64,000 bases of DNA from Moniliella sp. 'wahieum' (Eukaryota > Basidiomycota > Moniliellomycetes > Moniliellales > Moniliellaceae): positions 372,001 through 436,000 of the forward strand of contig RSEE01000055.1 of assembly GCA_003971905.1 (NCBI GenBank). The letters run 5' to 3'. Of this stretch, positions 45,334-56,619 are shown piece after piece (the first letter of the stretch is position 1; every line of letters starts with the position of its first letter). Position numbers and translations under genes: made by a program. The notes below the pieces were generated by a model. The model searched no databases. It had not been told where the DNA came from and was given only the letters and a program-made list of their open reading frames with translations.

Positions 45334-47343
45334 AAAATAACCTACTGTCATCTTATTGATGTCTCTCCCTCCCTCCATTCGGGCGGTTCCGTTGCAGCAA
45401 GAAGTCGATCACCCGACTCGACTGTGTGCATTTCGGCCCTCCCACCCCCACCCCCTTTTTCACATCTTGGGGGCCGAGCTGGTTCTCTGGTCCCTTCAAT
45501 TTCTTTGTCTCTCGTTTTCCGGATCCCCTTTCTCCTCGTGAACCTCCCTCTCACCTCCCTCTCTTCTTTACCGCCTTTTCCTTCCGTTGTCCCCTTGGTC
45601 CTCGTCTTGTGTCTACTATCATTTTCATGAGCTCTTTTCCCTCTCACGTTCTTCATATTGTTAGGTCGAGCTCTTCAGTTCTCAGTTGGTATATAGCTGC
45701 CTTCCCCCTGATTGCATCTCGACCACCTCTTCCCCTACTGCCTTGCTCGCCTGCCACTGCCACAGCGATATAAATTGCGTCTTTTCTGTATGTTTATGCC
45801 CCGTGTTTGATTTCCTAGAGACGATCATTGAGATCAATCATCGAATGTATCAATGCATTGACCACTGTGATGCAATGTGTGACCAATGGTTGGTCGATTG
45901 ATATATTGGTCGGGCGAGGATGGAGGCCGCTGCGCTTTGGGGCTGGGATCTGCTGGGAGACGGGCAGGAAGCTTGCTGTGGGGAAGCAGGGACGGATGCC
46001 CTACGCCTGTGGCGGCAGACTGGACGGCGGGGGCGGGTGGAGGCGGGTGGAGGCGATTGCCAAGCCTAGGCGGCTTGGCAAACAAGACGCCCGCCCACAC
46101 ACGGCGCAGAGGGGCGCTGTGCTACGAGGATCAGCATCACATGCACATGCATCACTGGTCACCATGCATCATGCATTCCTTCGCACTGCGACCCTACGCA
46201 CTACGCCATACTCAGCACCCGCCCAGACTCAGCCTCGCGCTTTGCCAAGCGAATGCGAGCAACTGCCTCCACACTCGGCTGCTGCTGCACCCAGCACGAC
46301 ACCCGTGTTCCGCAGGCCATACGATCGCCCCTGGGGCTGTCTGCCTTGCTGGGGCAGCAGCCGAGAGGCCGATCCGCCGTGCGCTGCACATTCTCTGTTC
46401 TTGGTCCCTCGTGCACACCATGGTTACTCTGGTCCCAGTACCCAGTCACTATAGCCACGAGCCACTAGCCACTAGTCACTGTGCTGGCCATTCCCTCGGG
46501 CCTCCACGCTTCCGCCGTGGCTGGGCGTGCGCAGGCGTGAGCTGGGCATGCCATGCTGGCATACTGGAATGGACGACGCGAAGGGGAGGGAAGACATGCC
46601 AAGGCGGCGAGGCGAATGGGAGAGAAACGCCATGCCAAGGCAGCGCAGCGTGTTGGGCATTGCGAATGCAACCACAGTGGCGCGATACTCGTGTTGAACG
46701 TGGAGACGAGCACATGCACACCGTCTGTCTCTACGCCGCCAGCCACCCCTCCGGCACCCCGACAGCCTGAGCCCCCCACAAGCCTACGCAGCTCGGCCGA
46801 GCGTGGGGCGCTGCCAAGACGCACTGCGGTCGATGATGATGAATCGACGAGGAGCGATCATTGATCGTTGATCAGCACGTACTCAGTATTCAGAACCCAG
46901 TACTCAGTACCCACAATCACCATATGACCCGTATGATCTCTCTGCGCCCAAACGTTAATCGCAGTGCCTCCAAGCTCCCGGAGAGGACTGTCTGACAGGG
47001 CCCCATAGTCGGCATGATGTTTTCCCGTAGCCAGCCTGTCTGCCTCAACGCCTCGCTCCATCCTTGTGCCCCGCACCATTGGCTCAGGCACCGCACCGCC
47101 GCCGCAGCCCTTCTCAGCGCTCAGCCCCCCATCCACCTCCCGCCCCGCCCCGCCTTTTCGTCTGACACCTTCGTCCTCATCCGTATCTGTATCCTTATCC
47201 CCATCCCCATCCTCACCCCCCCCCTCGGGCCCCTCCCACCAACCACCGCACGCCCCCCTCCTCCACTCTCCTTTCACTGCCCGCTGTCCCCTGCTCCACG
47301 ACAGCCTCTCGGCTTCGCATTTCCCCTCCTCCGCCTTGGCACA
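45334..47343. other. Intergenic, no gene recognised
   Basis: T/C-rich 3' flank (45340-45780), then ordinary DNA with ATGCAT words near 46140-46170. A C-rich leader lies before the lipase start. The open frames at 45886-46770 (plus) show no domain. Confidence 0.4.
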
Positions 47344-48964
47344 ATGCGCTTCCGTCCCTTGCCCGCTGTCTTCCTCGCCCTCTCCTTGCTTCTCGCCCTC
47401 TTTGCTCTCCTGTACAGGCGGCGAGCCAGGAGGGAGAGCCAGGCCGACCCTACCCCCGCCGCGACAGTCCCAAGGTCTTGTTCCAGGGCCATCGACAGCT
47501 CAGCCATCCCCGAACCCCGCTTCGATCCCTTTTACCTCCGCCCCGGCAACCTGAGCCTGTACAAACCAGGCGATGTCATCCGCCATCGCGTCATTCAGGC
47601 CCAATACAAAATCAATGGCGCCGGGCGCGTCTCCCAGATTGCGTACCGCACCACCAACTCCCAAGGCCATCCCTCTACCTCGGTCACCACCATCATCGAG
47701 CCTTCTCGCGGCGTTCAGCCCCGGATGCTGTCCTACCACATCTGGGAGGACTCGACCAACCGCAACTGTGCTCCTTCCTACACCATTCTAAAGGAAGCGA
47801 TGCGCCCAACATTATGGTTTTGGGTGCGTTTGTTTCCTCCTTTCTCTTTGCTCGATATATCTAAGCACGCCGCGTGGTTGCTCCCCCCCACCCCACGGAT
47901 TCCATCCCTGCTGACACCGACCGGTTTTGCGATTGCCATTGCAGGTGATGATGTGCCGATCTGGTGGTCGTTCCTGCTCAACAACGGGATCAGCGTTGTG
48001 GTACCGGATTATGAGGGCCCCAAATCGGCGCTCTTTGCTGGGTTTACAGCCGGCTACGCCATTCTGGATTCCGCTCGGGCAGTGAAGCAGTACATGGCCT
48101 GGCCGGCCGATGCTCGGATTGCCATGACGGGCTACTGGAGGGCGCCCACGTTACCCCTGGGCAGCGAATCTGGCTCCGTCGTACGCCTGAACTCAACATT
48201 GTTGTGTTACGCATGGCGGCACCCCCATCGACATGGAACTGTCGTTGCGTCATTTTGACAATACGCCCTTTTCGGGCTTTACGCTGGGCGGCATGATGGC
48301 ATCTGGGCTTATCCTAAGTTCAACCGGACCATCACCCAATTGCCGACAAGCGCGTTCTCGATGACTTGGCAACCATCTATGCCCCGCCCGTTTGTCATTC
48401 CATCCTACGCGGCGCCCAGTTTGCTGGCATTCCCTACATGGAGATGCTCAATTTACCTGGTGGCGATCCCTATGCGCATCCGGTCGTCAGGGTGCTGGCG
48501 CGCGAGACAATGTGGAGCAACAAGTCTTCGGTTGGCGTTGGGTATCCTACTTTTCCCCGTATGATCTACCACGGCCGCAACGACGATGTGATCAGCTTTG
48601 AAGCGGTCCAGGTGTACGTCGACCAAAATGTTCCCACCCTGGTGTCAGATCCAGTTCAACGTGTACGAGCCAATGCGCACACAGCTCCCCAACTCGTCCT
48701 CGGTGGCGACTTGAATGCAATGAAGTTTGTTTTGGAAGTGATGGAGTCCAATGGCAATTCCTCACCCCCGTCCCGTGTGGTCAACCTTCCCTGGCCTACT
48801 CAACCTTGCCCCTGGGGCATCACAACATCCTCGGCGGCGATATTGTCAAGGGCATCCAAGACCTCAAAGATCAAATCGGTTCTTCCGCCGACATGCCCAA
48901 TGTTGGATTTGGTAGCGTTCCCATGTTGCTCAAGATGCTCCAGAAGCTCATTCCCCCCTTTTAA
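47344..48964 (+). CDS. Secretory lipase (fungal LIP family)
   Basis: Secreted alpha/beta-hydrolase that cleaves triacylglycerols, as in Candida and Malassezia LIP proteins. The start at 47344 gives a hydrophobic leader (FLALSLLLALFALLY), then RFDPFYLRPGNLSLYKPGDV, a typical LIP opening, and SYHIWEDSTNRNCAPSY. The intron 47824-47944 (121 bp) joins NIMVLG to DDVPIWWSFLLNNG. Then VVVPDYEGPKSALFAG and AILDSARAVKQYM appear. The nucleophile elbow should read GYSGGAH; here the bases give GY then a frame switch (near 48131), so the active Ser codon is not readable. Later parts are THGGTPIDMELSLRHFDNT, LRGAQFAGIPYMEML and YHGRNDDVISFEAVQVY, the latter holding the expected acid residue. The C-terminus is MLLKMLQKLIPPF. 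Several further frame switches occur. Confidence 0.88.
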
Positions 48965-50751
48965 CTTGGTCTTTTTCTTTCGTTCGATGACGCACTTGTT
49001 GATTTGCTCTTACCCCCCCCTTCCTTCGGAGAAAGTGCCTGGGGTCAGCACGGTATATGTGCTGGAGCTTGGGTTGTTGCTCGGCTACCTTCTCCGTCGG
49101 CCTGTTCCCGTGCCCGGCTGTTCGAACCAAGTGATCCGGGCTGGTACTGCCCTTCATTGCCAAACCTGCCAATCACTTTGGCTCTTTCCTTTCCAGCTCG
49201 CCACGAACGGGCCCTCCCCCCCCCCCCCCTGAGGCTGAGGCACCGTAGGTTACCCCGTTCTCCCCCTTCTCTTCTTTCGTTTCATTATTAATTTCCTCGT
49301 GTTCTCCTCGGCTTTTTCCTTTGCCTTTGCTCTACCTTCCTACTACCACCTCCTCACCCTTTCCCTCTCTCTCCACCTATCGTTCTATCGTTCTTTGCAC
49401 CGCGGCTCATCGAGCTCCTCTCTCTTTTTTGTTATCCTCCCTTTGCTTTGACTCTTCATCTCTCTCCGCGTTTGGCCGGGTATTATTAGCATTCCATTTG
49501 GCTGCAATGTGCATTGGGGACGAGGAGAGGATGCGAAACCACAGTGGCCAAGGGTTGGTGTGGTCACGCCATCCTCTCGTTCCCCCGTCTGTCTCTGGGT
49601 TTGTCGTGGTCTTTGGTCGTGCCGGTGTGGGTTCTGCGGGTTTGGGGTTAGATCAGGGTTGGGTTGCACTCCTCGTATATCCACTTCAATGCCCCTCTCC
49701 ACCCTTCTTGCTCCCCTCTTGCCTCTCCTGCCGAGTTGTTTGTAAAATGACCAAGAAAAGTCTCTTTGGGCAGCCTTTCCCAGTTCCTTCCAGCGGCAGG
49801 TGCTGTGCATAGTCTCATTCCGTCCCGTCGTCTTGGTCAAAGGGCAGGGGGTATAGAACTACACATCTCACGTCGGCCCCTTGGTGACGTTGATGTACCA
49901 CCTGGGTATATCCATGGTACCTTCACGTCCATGACTTATGTTCAGTTCAGAGACAGTACGGCACAGTGCTATACGGCTATGCACGGCGCTTTTTCTTGTG
50001 GTAGTCTCTGGCCGTGGTCTTGACCTCTGCATGGTGGATCACTATATATAATGTAAGTACTAAGACGATGGTGGGAGTGTGTCTGCAGAGTTAGTGACTC
50101 GTCGTGCGGTTGCTTTGCGCTATACCCCCCGCTATATCCCCCCCCCCCCCCCACTCTTGTTCATACCTCCCAGGCGCGATGAACGTTTGCCATTCCTCTC
50201 TGGCACCATGTCCACAGACACCCCGACCAAGGCATTGAAGCTATCGACGGACTGCCCCCTATCCCATCAGCCCACTCTCCTGCTGCCCAAAGGCGAGTCG
50301 GCCATCCCCCGTTTCATACTGGCTACGAGACTTGCAACTAGTTTTCCTGCCAAGGCGAACCGAACCTTTCTCCTGTCGTGCTCTTCACTACAACACTGTG
50401 CCCGACTCTGGACGGGGCTAAAGGTGGGTCGTCAAGTTAGCCTAAGCAGACCAGGGAGACGAGGTAGACCATGTAGACCATTTTAGGATTGCATGGGCCG
50501 AACAGAAACGGTACCCAAAAAGAGCAACCATTTCCGGCTCTGGGATGACACAGTATCACTTTACTGTCCCATCCCGTGCGAAGCGACAAAACAGATGGAG
50601 CAACGGGTAGGTCGTCCGGTCACTGTTCCGTCTTTTGGTAAGGGTGGTGAGGGTGGTTAAGGGCGGCAGGGGTGAGGGGGAGGGAGAGAAAAAAGAGACC
50701 AAAGATGCAGTCCTGTCCTTCTCTCAACAGAGTATCGTAGCCTTCTGGTCT
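48965..50751. other. Intergenic with one doubtful small ORF
   Basis: T/C-rich sequence downstream of the lipase, then ordinary DNA. A run of 16 C near 50138-50153 precedes an ATG at 50208. No known gene seen. Confidence 0.4.
50208..50486 (+). CDS. Doubtful small ORF, hypothetical
   Basis: A 92-residue frame starting STDTPTKALKLSTD from an ATG at 50208, placed 57 bp after a long C run and pyrimidine-rich sequence that could be a promoter. No domain is recognised, and composition gives no strong coding sign. It may be the first exon of a short gene or chance. Convergent with RPL30. Confidence 0.15.
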   Translation: MSTDTPTKALKLSTDCPLSHQPTLLLPKGESAIPRFILATRLATSFPAKANRTFLLSCSSLQHCARLWTGLKVGRQVSLSRPGRRGRPCRPF

Positions 50752-51201
50752 TTAGTTCGACACCGAGGAGAGCAGGTCCGAGTCACCCGCGTCCGTAACC
50801 GCGAGCACACTAGATCAAAGCCATGTCAGTCAGTATACGGTAAGTGGGTCAACCCGGCAAGAGGGGGAAGAGAACCAGAGAGGAAGAGGAAGAAAGAAAA
50901 AATAAAGAAAAAACACGTACCCAACACGGAAGAGCTTCCCGGACGCCGTGCCCAGAGCCACATTCGAGCCCTGGTAGTGGTGCACCAAGGTCTTGGACAG
51001 CATGGCGTAGTACTCCAGCTCCGACTTGCGCAGCGGCGGCGTGTTGGCCGAGATGAGAACCAACTTGGCCTTGCCATTGCGCAGGGTCTTGAGCGTGCTC
51101 GAGTAGCCCAGTTGCACCTTGCCCGACTTCATGACAAGTTGCAACTTGCCATTGATGTTCTCCTGCGTCGAGGTCTTCTTCTTGTTGCTCACAGGCGCCA
51201 T
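50752..51201 (-). CDS. RPL30: 60S ribosomal protein eL30
   Basis: Component of the large ribosomal subunit; in yeast it also binds its own transcript. Exon 1 (50921-51201) reads [50 protein letters not shown] and [16 protein letters not shown], near-identical to eL30 from other fungi. A GT-AG intron (50810-50920, 111 bp) follows. Exon 2 (50752-50809) supplies the standard ending [13 protein letters not shown] plus a short extra tail (SSVSN). The predicted 112 residues match the family length. The start at 51201 is preferred over an in-frame ATG 15 bp upstream because eL30 begins MAPVS. This is one of the few genes here with no frame switch. Confidence 0.96.
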
Positions 51202-52030
51202 CTTGGACTGCATCATACCAGTCTGTCAGTATGGAACGTTCCCAGTTGCAGCATCAACGCGGCCACCACCCTTCCAGCTCAGCCATCACGCTTAGGTCCA
51301 GCCCCCGCATGCAACCCTCAACAACGTTCGGGTCCGGCTAGGGTGCCGCAGCCGCACCGAAAGTAGGACGAAGCCATTTCGGCGATTAATACGGCTGGCC
51401 GGGCTGGCGGGCAGGATGGGGGGAAGGACGGGAGGGCAGCAGGCCAGGAAAGAGCGTCGACGACAACACCTCAGGGGGCGATACTTACGAGTTTGTCGGT
51501 CCGGTCGGGGGCGTTGAGGAGACACGAAGCAGAGGTTTGGACCGCCCTGCTCGATGGCAGCGAAGGTTAGGGTTCCCGCCCTGCCCCCGGCCCCGCCGCC
51601 AGACTGTCGCCATGCCGAATCATCAGCGACCGCAGCAATCACATAACACTGGTCGGATGCCGGCGTCATAAAAATTGCGCCTCCGAGGCCACACTGCTGA
51701 GTGCCCGTGACCTGTGCGGGTTGGGGGGCGGGGCTGGGGCGGAACGGAGGGGGGGCAGTCAGCCAGCGGAGAGCAAAGAGAGACACTGGCCGAAGTGGCT
51801 GCTGCTGCTACACCACCTCGCCTTCCCCCTTCCCCGCTAGGCTCGTTTATCAAGTACGTTTGACCGATCCAGGCTGTGGTCCTGCGCACGCTCCTGGGCA
51901 TTGATTTCATCTGCCATGCCCATCTGGACCGGGGGTGCGCTTGGTCCCGCGTGCGGGAGTAGCGATGCATCCTGAGTCTGAGCCACTGACTCACTGTTCT
52001 TCTTTTTGGCCCTCCCCTCCCCGTTCAGAC
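51202..52030. other. Divergent promoter region between RPL30 and RPL37
   Basis: Shared head-to-head spacer of about 830 bp. A pyrimidine tract ending in CAG at 52026-52028, with a CTGAC-type branch word near 51987, looks like the 3' end of an intron in the RPL37 5' leader. If so, transcription of RPL37 begins within this spacer. No additional gene seen. Confidence 0.5.
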
Positions 52031-52303
52031 ATGACTCGCGCACCACCTCGTTCGGTCTGCGCCACATCAAGGCGCACACGCTGTGCCGTCGTTGCGGTAA
52101 GCGCTCCTTCCACAAGCAGCACAAGGAGTGCGCCTCGTGCGGCTACCCTTCGACCCTTCGCCAAGACCCGTTCGTACCAGTGGGGCCAGAAGGCCATCCG
52201 TCGCCGCACCACCGGCACGGGCCGCATGCGCTACCTCAAGACGGTCCCGCGCAAGGCCAAGAACGGCTTCCGTACCGGCGCGCCTAAGGCGGCTTCGGCT
52301 TAA
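52031..52303 (+). CDS. RPL37: 60S ribosomal protein eL37, frame-interrupted
   Basis: Small zinc-binding protein of the 60S subunit. The sequence encodes MTR, then [37 protein letters not shown] with the four zinc cysteines (CxxC...CxxC). After a switch come [35 protein letters not shown] and [10 protein letters not shown]. Total span equals about 90 codons, the normal eL37 length. Two frame breaks are needed: one base missing in the Gly codon after MTR, and seven extra bases after GYPS. The latter lies inside a perfect 8-bp direct duplication (ACCCTTCG twice). The start at 52031 follows a likely leader intron. A protein this conserved should not carry such changes, so sequencing or assembly error, or a silent extra copy, is likely. 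Confidence 0.93.
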   Translation: MTRAPPRSVCATSRRTRCAVVAVSAPSTSSTRSAPRAATLRPFAKTRSYQWGQKAIRRRTTGTGRMRYLKTVPRKAKNGFRTGAPKAASA

Positions 52304-52913
52304 GCCGCTTTGCAGCCGAGTGCTCAGGAGGGAACCTGCGTTGCGTAGCACACATATGTCTGCTGCTTCTTCTCTTCCCCCCCCTATGCTTCGCCCCCCC
52401 CACCAAAAAGGCACAGCGGGAGATGCGCTGTGGACTGCATGCTTATGGTGTCTGCATGTGGGAACTGCTCGTGGGTTGGTGCAGTAGCTGTGTGAGAGCG
52501 AGTTGCAGTGGAGGAGCGGGACAGAGACTGGGGATGCGTTGTTGCCGTCAGATCTGATCTGGATGCGCTGCGCCAGGGGCAGAGGCTACAGAGGCTGCGG
52601 GTAGTGGAGCGATGGATTGAGCGCGGGATGGAGGAACCCAATAGGGACAGGCGCCCATTCAACTCCAGGAGTCCAAATTGATCTTTGACTAGGGGTATGG
52701 AACAGAATCGAGTGGCCTAGGCAGCTCGAATGGTTCCCGACGGCGGGCACGAGGCCAGCGCGCCACTCGTGAGGTGAATATTTCACAGGTGTTACATCAG
52801 CAGTGGGATCCTTGCAATTTCAGATTGGGCTGCCACTTTTTTTTTGTTTTTTCTGTCGCTGCTCTCGCCTGGGCGAGAGACGCTGCTCCCCAACCGACCC
52901 GCCGCCGCCTGCC
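52304..52913. other. Intergenic between RPL37 and DBP10
   Basis: Carries the RPL37 3' region and a T-rich stretch (52838-52858) before the DBP10 start. No gene recognised. Confidence 0.45.
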
Positions 52914-55900
52914 ATGTCCAAGGCGCTCGACTTCTCGGGCTCGACGGCCTCACCCCCGCCCGCACCTCCGCACCCATCCTCGCAGACCCCGACGACGATG
53001 CCGCTGCCGACATGACTGCCGCCCTCATGGGCAGCAGCAAGCCCACCCCCCCCGCCGCCACGCCGACAACGACGACAACGACGACGACGATGCCCAGCAG
53101 ATCGAGCGCGCCCAGGCCAAGGCCATCCGCGACTCTACCCGCCAGGCCAAGCGCAATGCCCCTGGCTCCGGCGGCCCTTTTCAAAAAGGGTGGTGGCTTC
53201 CAGAGCATGGGGCTTGCCCCCTGGCTCCTGCGCGCCATTCTCCTCCGCAACTTCCACCTCCCACGCCCATCCACGCGCCGCCATCCCTTCCATCCTTGCC
53301 CAGCCCGCACGCGACGTCGTGGCCATGGCCCGAACCGGATCCGGTAAAACCCTGGCGTATGTCATTCCCTTGCTCCAGCTCCTGGGTGGCCGCCACCGCT
53401 CCGCCTATGGCGCCCGTGCGTTGGTCATCGTGCCATCGCGTGAGTTGGCGATGCAGGTGCTGCGGGTGGCCAAGGACCTTGGCCGTGGTCGCAAGTCCGC
53501 CAGTGGAGAGGACGATGCGGCGGAGCAGCTCCGATTTTGTCTGCTCACCGGTGGTGACTCGCTCGAAGACGACTTTGCCAAGCTGGCGGCAAATCCCGAT
53601 GTGATTATTGCCACGCCGGGTCGTTTGCTTCACGTGGTCGTCGAGGCGGATGTGGCGTTGAGCTCGGTACAGTATGCCGTCTTTGACGAGGCCGACCGAC
53701 TGTTCGAGCTGGGCTTGGCCGAACAACTGGACGAGATCATTGCCCGTCTTCCGCCCACACGTCAAACGGTACTCTGCTCCGCCACTCTGCCCCGCTCCTC
53801 GTACAGTTTGCCCGGGCGGGCCTGCAAAACAACCCGCGCCTGGTCCGTCTCGATGCGGAAGCCACATTTCGGATGCTCTGCAGATGGCTTTCTTTTCCTC
53901 CTCGCCCGACGCCAAGGAGGCGGTGCTGCTCTGCCTGTTGCGCTACGTGATTGGCGTTCCGCTTGGACGGCAGGACAAGAAAAGTACCCCGTTTGCCACC
54001 GGTGCCAACGCACCTGACAAAGGAGCCAAGAAGACTACTCGTACCTTGGAGCCGTACCAAACCGTCGTATTTTGCGCTACCAAGCACCATGTCGAGTACT
54101 ACCACACCCTGCTCACGGCAGCCGGTTGGGCCACCGGCGCACTCTACTCAAGTCTGGACCAATCCGCTCGGATGAATGAGATGGCCAAGTTCAAGCGGGC
54201 AAGACGTCGATTCTTGTCGTGACCGATGTCGCCGCTCGCGGAATTGACTTGCCCCTCTTGGGCCATGTGGTCAACCTCGACATTCCACCCCAAGCACGCA
54301 CGTTTGTTCATCGCGTTGGCCGTACAGCTCGTGCGGGTGCACAAGGGTGGGCCTACACCATTGTCTCTACTGCCGAACTTGCTTACCTAGCCGACCTGTC
54401 CACCTTTTTGAGCCGCTCCGTCGTTCGTACCCCCTGGGCCCCACCGGCACCTGCCCCCCTGCCCGACGGAAGCGAGCCATGCTCCAGTCCAACCTTGTTC
54501 TCGGCGTCATGACCCCGGACGATGTGGAGAGCGAACAGGCATTCATCACCACCATCCCGCTCCGGGGGAGCAGGTACCGACCTCAGTGGCTTAAAGCGAA
54601 CCGCGGCTAAGGCGCAAAAGATGTACGAACGATCTCGTCCCCAACCCACGCCGGCCGGTTACAAGAAAGCCAAAGCCTGGTCCACCCACGCTCACGATCC
54701 CACCGCCTTGTCTCGTGTGGCCAAGGCGGCTGAAAAGCAAGCTCATTCCGAAGCGCTGGAAGAATTGAGTACGTGCCTTTGCCGCTCGTCGGAGCGCCAT
54801 CGGCCGAAACGGGAGTAACATGGTCTATGCTCGTCCGGAACTGTTCGGACTGGGTCAGACGGCCGAGTTGAAATCATCCACGCGTGTCTGGGGCGCTCCC
54901 ACTCGCCCCCGGTACCAACGTGCAGCGTCCCAGGTAGTTTGGAGGCAGAGGAGGCAGCCGCTCGCGCTTCCTTGCTGGCCAAGTTGTCTGCGTTTACCCC
55001 TTCGGAAACCGTGCTCGAGTCTACCCGCTCTATCGCCAAGGGCGGACCGGATGAGACGACAGTGGAGTTGATGCGCAAGCGCCGCTCGACCTGGGCTCAG
55101 TCCCGGTTGCGCAAGGCGGCCAACGATGCACAGGCTTCAGCCGAAGCAGATGCCGAGCCGAGTTGCAGCCTCTGAAGAAGAGCAAGAAGAGGGGAGAAGT
55201 ATGTGTCGTCGGATCTTGGTCTTGGGACACAAAAGAAGTACTTCAAGATGAGGCCGCACCCGAAGAGATTGAGGAGGTGTTTGGTGCGGCTCGACCGCAC
55301 AAGAAGGCCAAGGTGTCCCGCATGGGCCAGCTGGCTCGTCCGCAGCAAGGTGCGTACAAGGACCGTCAGCCTACCTCACCTATACCCCGCGTGGGGACAA
55401 GACCGATTCCGCCGGCATGTTTGTCGCGGAAGCGAATGAGTTGGCAGAGGATGCAATGAACGATGAGGGTGGACGTGCCAAGGGACAACGTGCTGGCGAC
55501 AGCAACCAGCGTCCCAATGCTCGACGGTGGGATACTACCAGCAAAAAGTTTGTCCGTACCGACCAGCGCGGACAGGACAATGCTAAGTTGATCAAGACTG
55601 AATCGGGAACCCGGTTGCCGGCCAGTTACCGTTCCGGACGGTACGATGCTTGGGCCAAGCACAACCGTATGAACATTCCCCGTGTGGGCCAGGACGAGCT
55701 GGATCTCAACTCGGTCGGTGCGCCGGACCTACGCGCTTCGCTGGACAAGGCGGCCAACATGAAGGGCGCCCCGGGCGGCAAGTGCATGAAGCACACCAAG
55801 CTCACCCACCCCAAAACCCGTTCAAGCGACAACACTGGAACCCGGCTGCACGGCAGGACCAACCGTCCGACCGTAAGGGCCCAACCAAGACGTTTGCCAA

Positions 55901-56066
55901 GGGCAAAAAGAAGGTCCTGCCCAACTCGGGCACTCGTACCGCCAGCGGAGGCCGGAACGAGATCAAGTCCGCCCAGGACATTTACAAGCAGCGCACCATC
56001 ATGGCTCAGCGCAAGGCCAAGAATGCCCGCAAGCCGACCAGCGGCAAGGGCAAAGGTCGGCGTTAG
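52914..56066 (+). CDS. DBP10: ATP-dependent RNA helicase Dbp10 (DDX54)
   Basis: Nucleolar DEAD-box helicase for 60S subunit assembly. After an acidic N-terminus ([20 protein letters not shown]) the Q-motif region reads [17 protein letters not shown] and LPTPIH. It is followed by motif I ([19 protein letters not shown]), Ia ([13 protein letters not shown]), Ib ([12 protein letters not shown]), motif II ([20 protein letters not shown]) and motif III (LCSATLP). In the second RecA domain are [33 protein letters not shown] and [12 protein letters not shown] (motifs IV to VI). The DEADRLFE.G and the C-terminal block [32 protein letters not shown] are specific to Dbp10. The tail is Lys/Arg-rich, ending GKGKGRR. 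No intron is required. Roughly eight frame switches occur, several beside C or G runs. Its position near RPL30 and RPL37 is fitting but not evidence of co-regulation. Confidence 0.94.
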
Positions 56067-56619
56067 CATGGGGTGCGGATGAGGGTGTGAGTGGTACTGC
56101 TATATGGTTCGGTTGCCCTATATCTCCTTCTTGCTTGTTTGTATAGCCGCCGCACCGTATGCAACTAGTACATAGTAGCCATGCGAGACTGCGCATCCAC
56201 AAACCCGAAGGCCACATCGATTGGTCCTGTAGTCCCTCCTACCACCGGTTTGCATGAGTGCATGAGATCGGACCGTCCAACATGTGATGAATGTCAGGTT
56301 TCTGTAAGCACGCTCTGCTTCGCTCTCATTCGGCCTTGTACACCGGTCATGGCGGGTGGAGCGGTGGTCAAGTCGGAGATGTCAAACACGTCGATGTTGC
56401 GCAGGCTACTTAGTGCGCTCGGCCATTAATCAGTAGTCCATACTCCACGTCCTATTATCTGTGCACCGACAATCTCCTTTTCCGTTCACTAATTCATTCG
56501 GCACCCATTGCATGCCAATTCACAAGAATGGAAAAGAGGTGAGAAGAGTCCGTTGAACGCACAGCAGTGACTACTGCACCACACTGCACCTCTCCCGACA
56601 CACAACATGACACGAGCAA
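56067..56619. other. Spacer between convergent DBP10 and heme-dioxygenase-like genes
   Basis: Contains both 3' flanks. No gene or notable repeat seen. Confidence 0.5.

Noticed and set aside
45886-46770. 294-codon open frame on the plus strand
   Set aside because: No recognisable domain, contains short repeat words typical of the intergenic DNA, no promoter or splice context.
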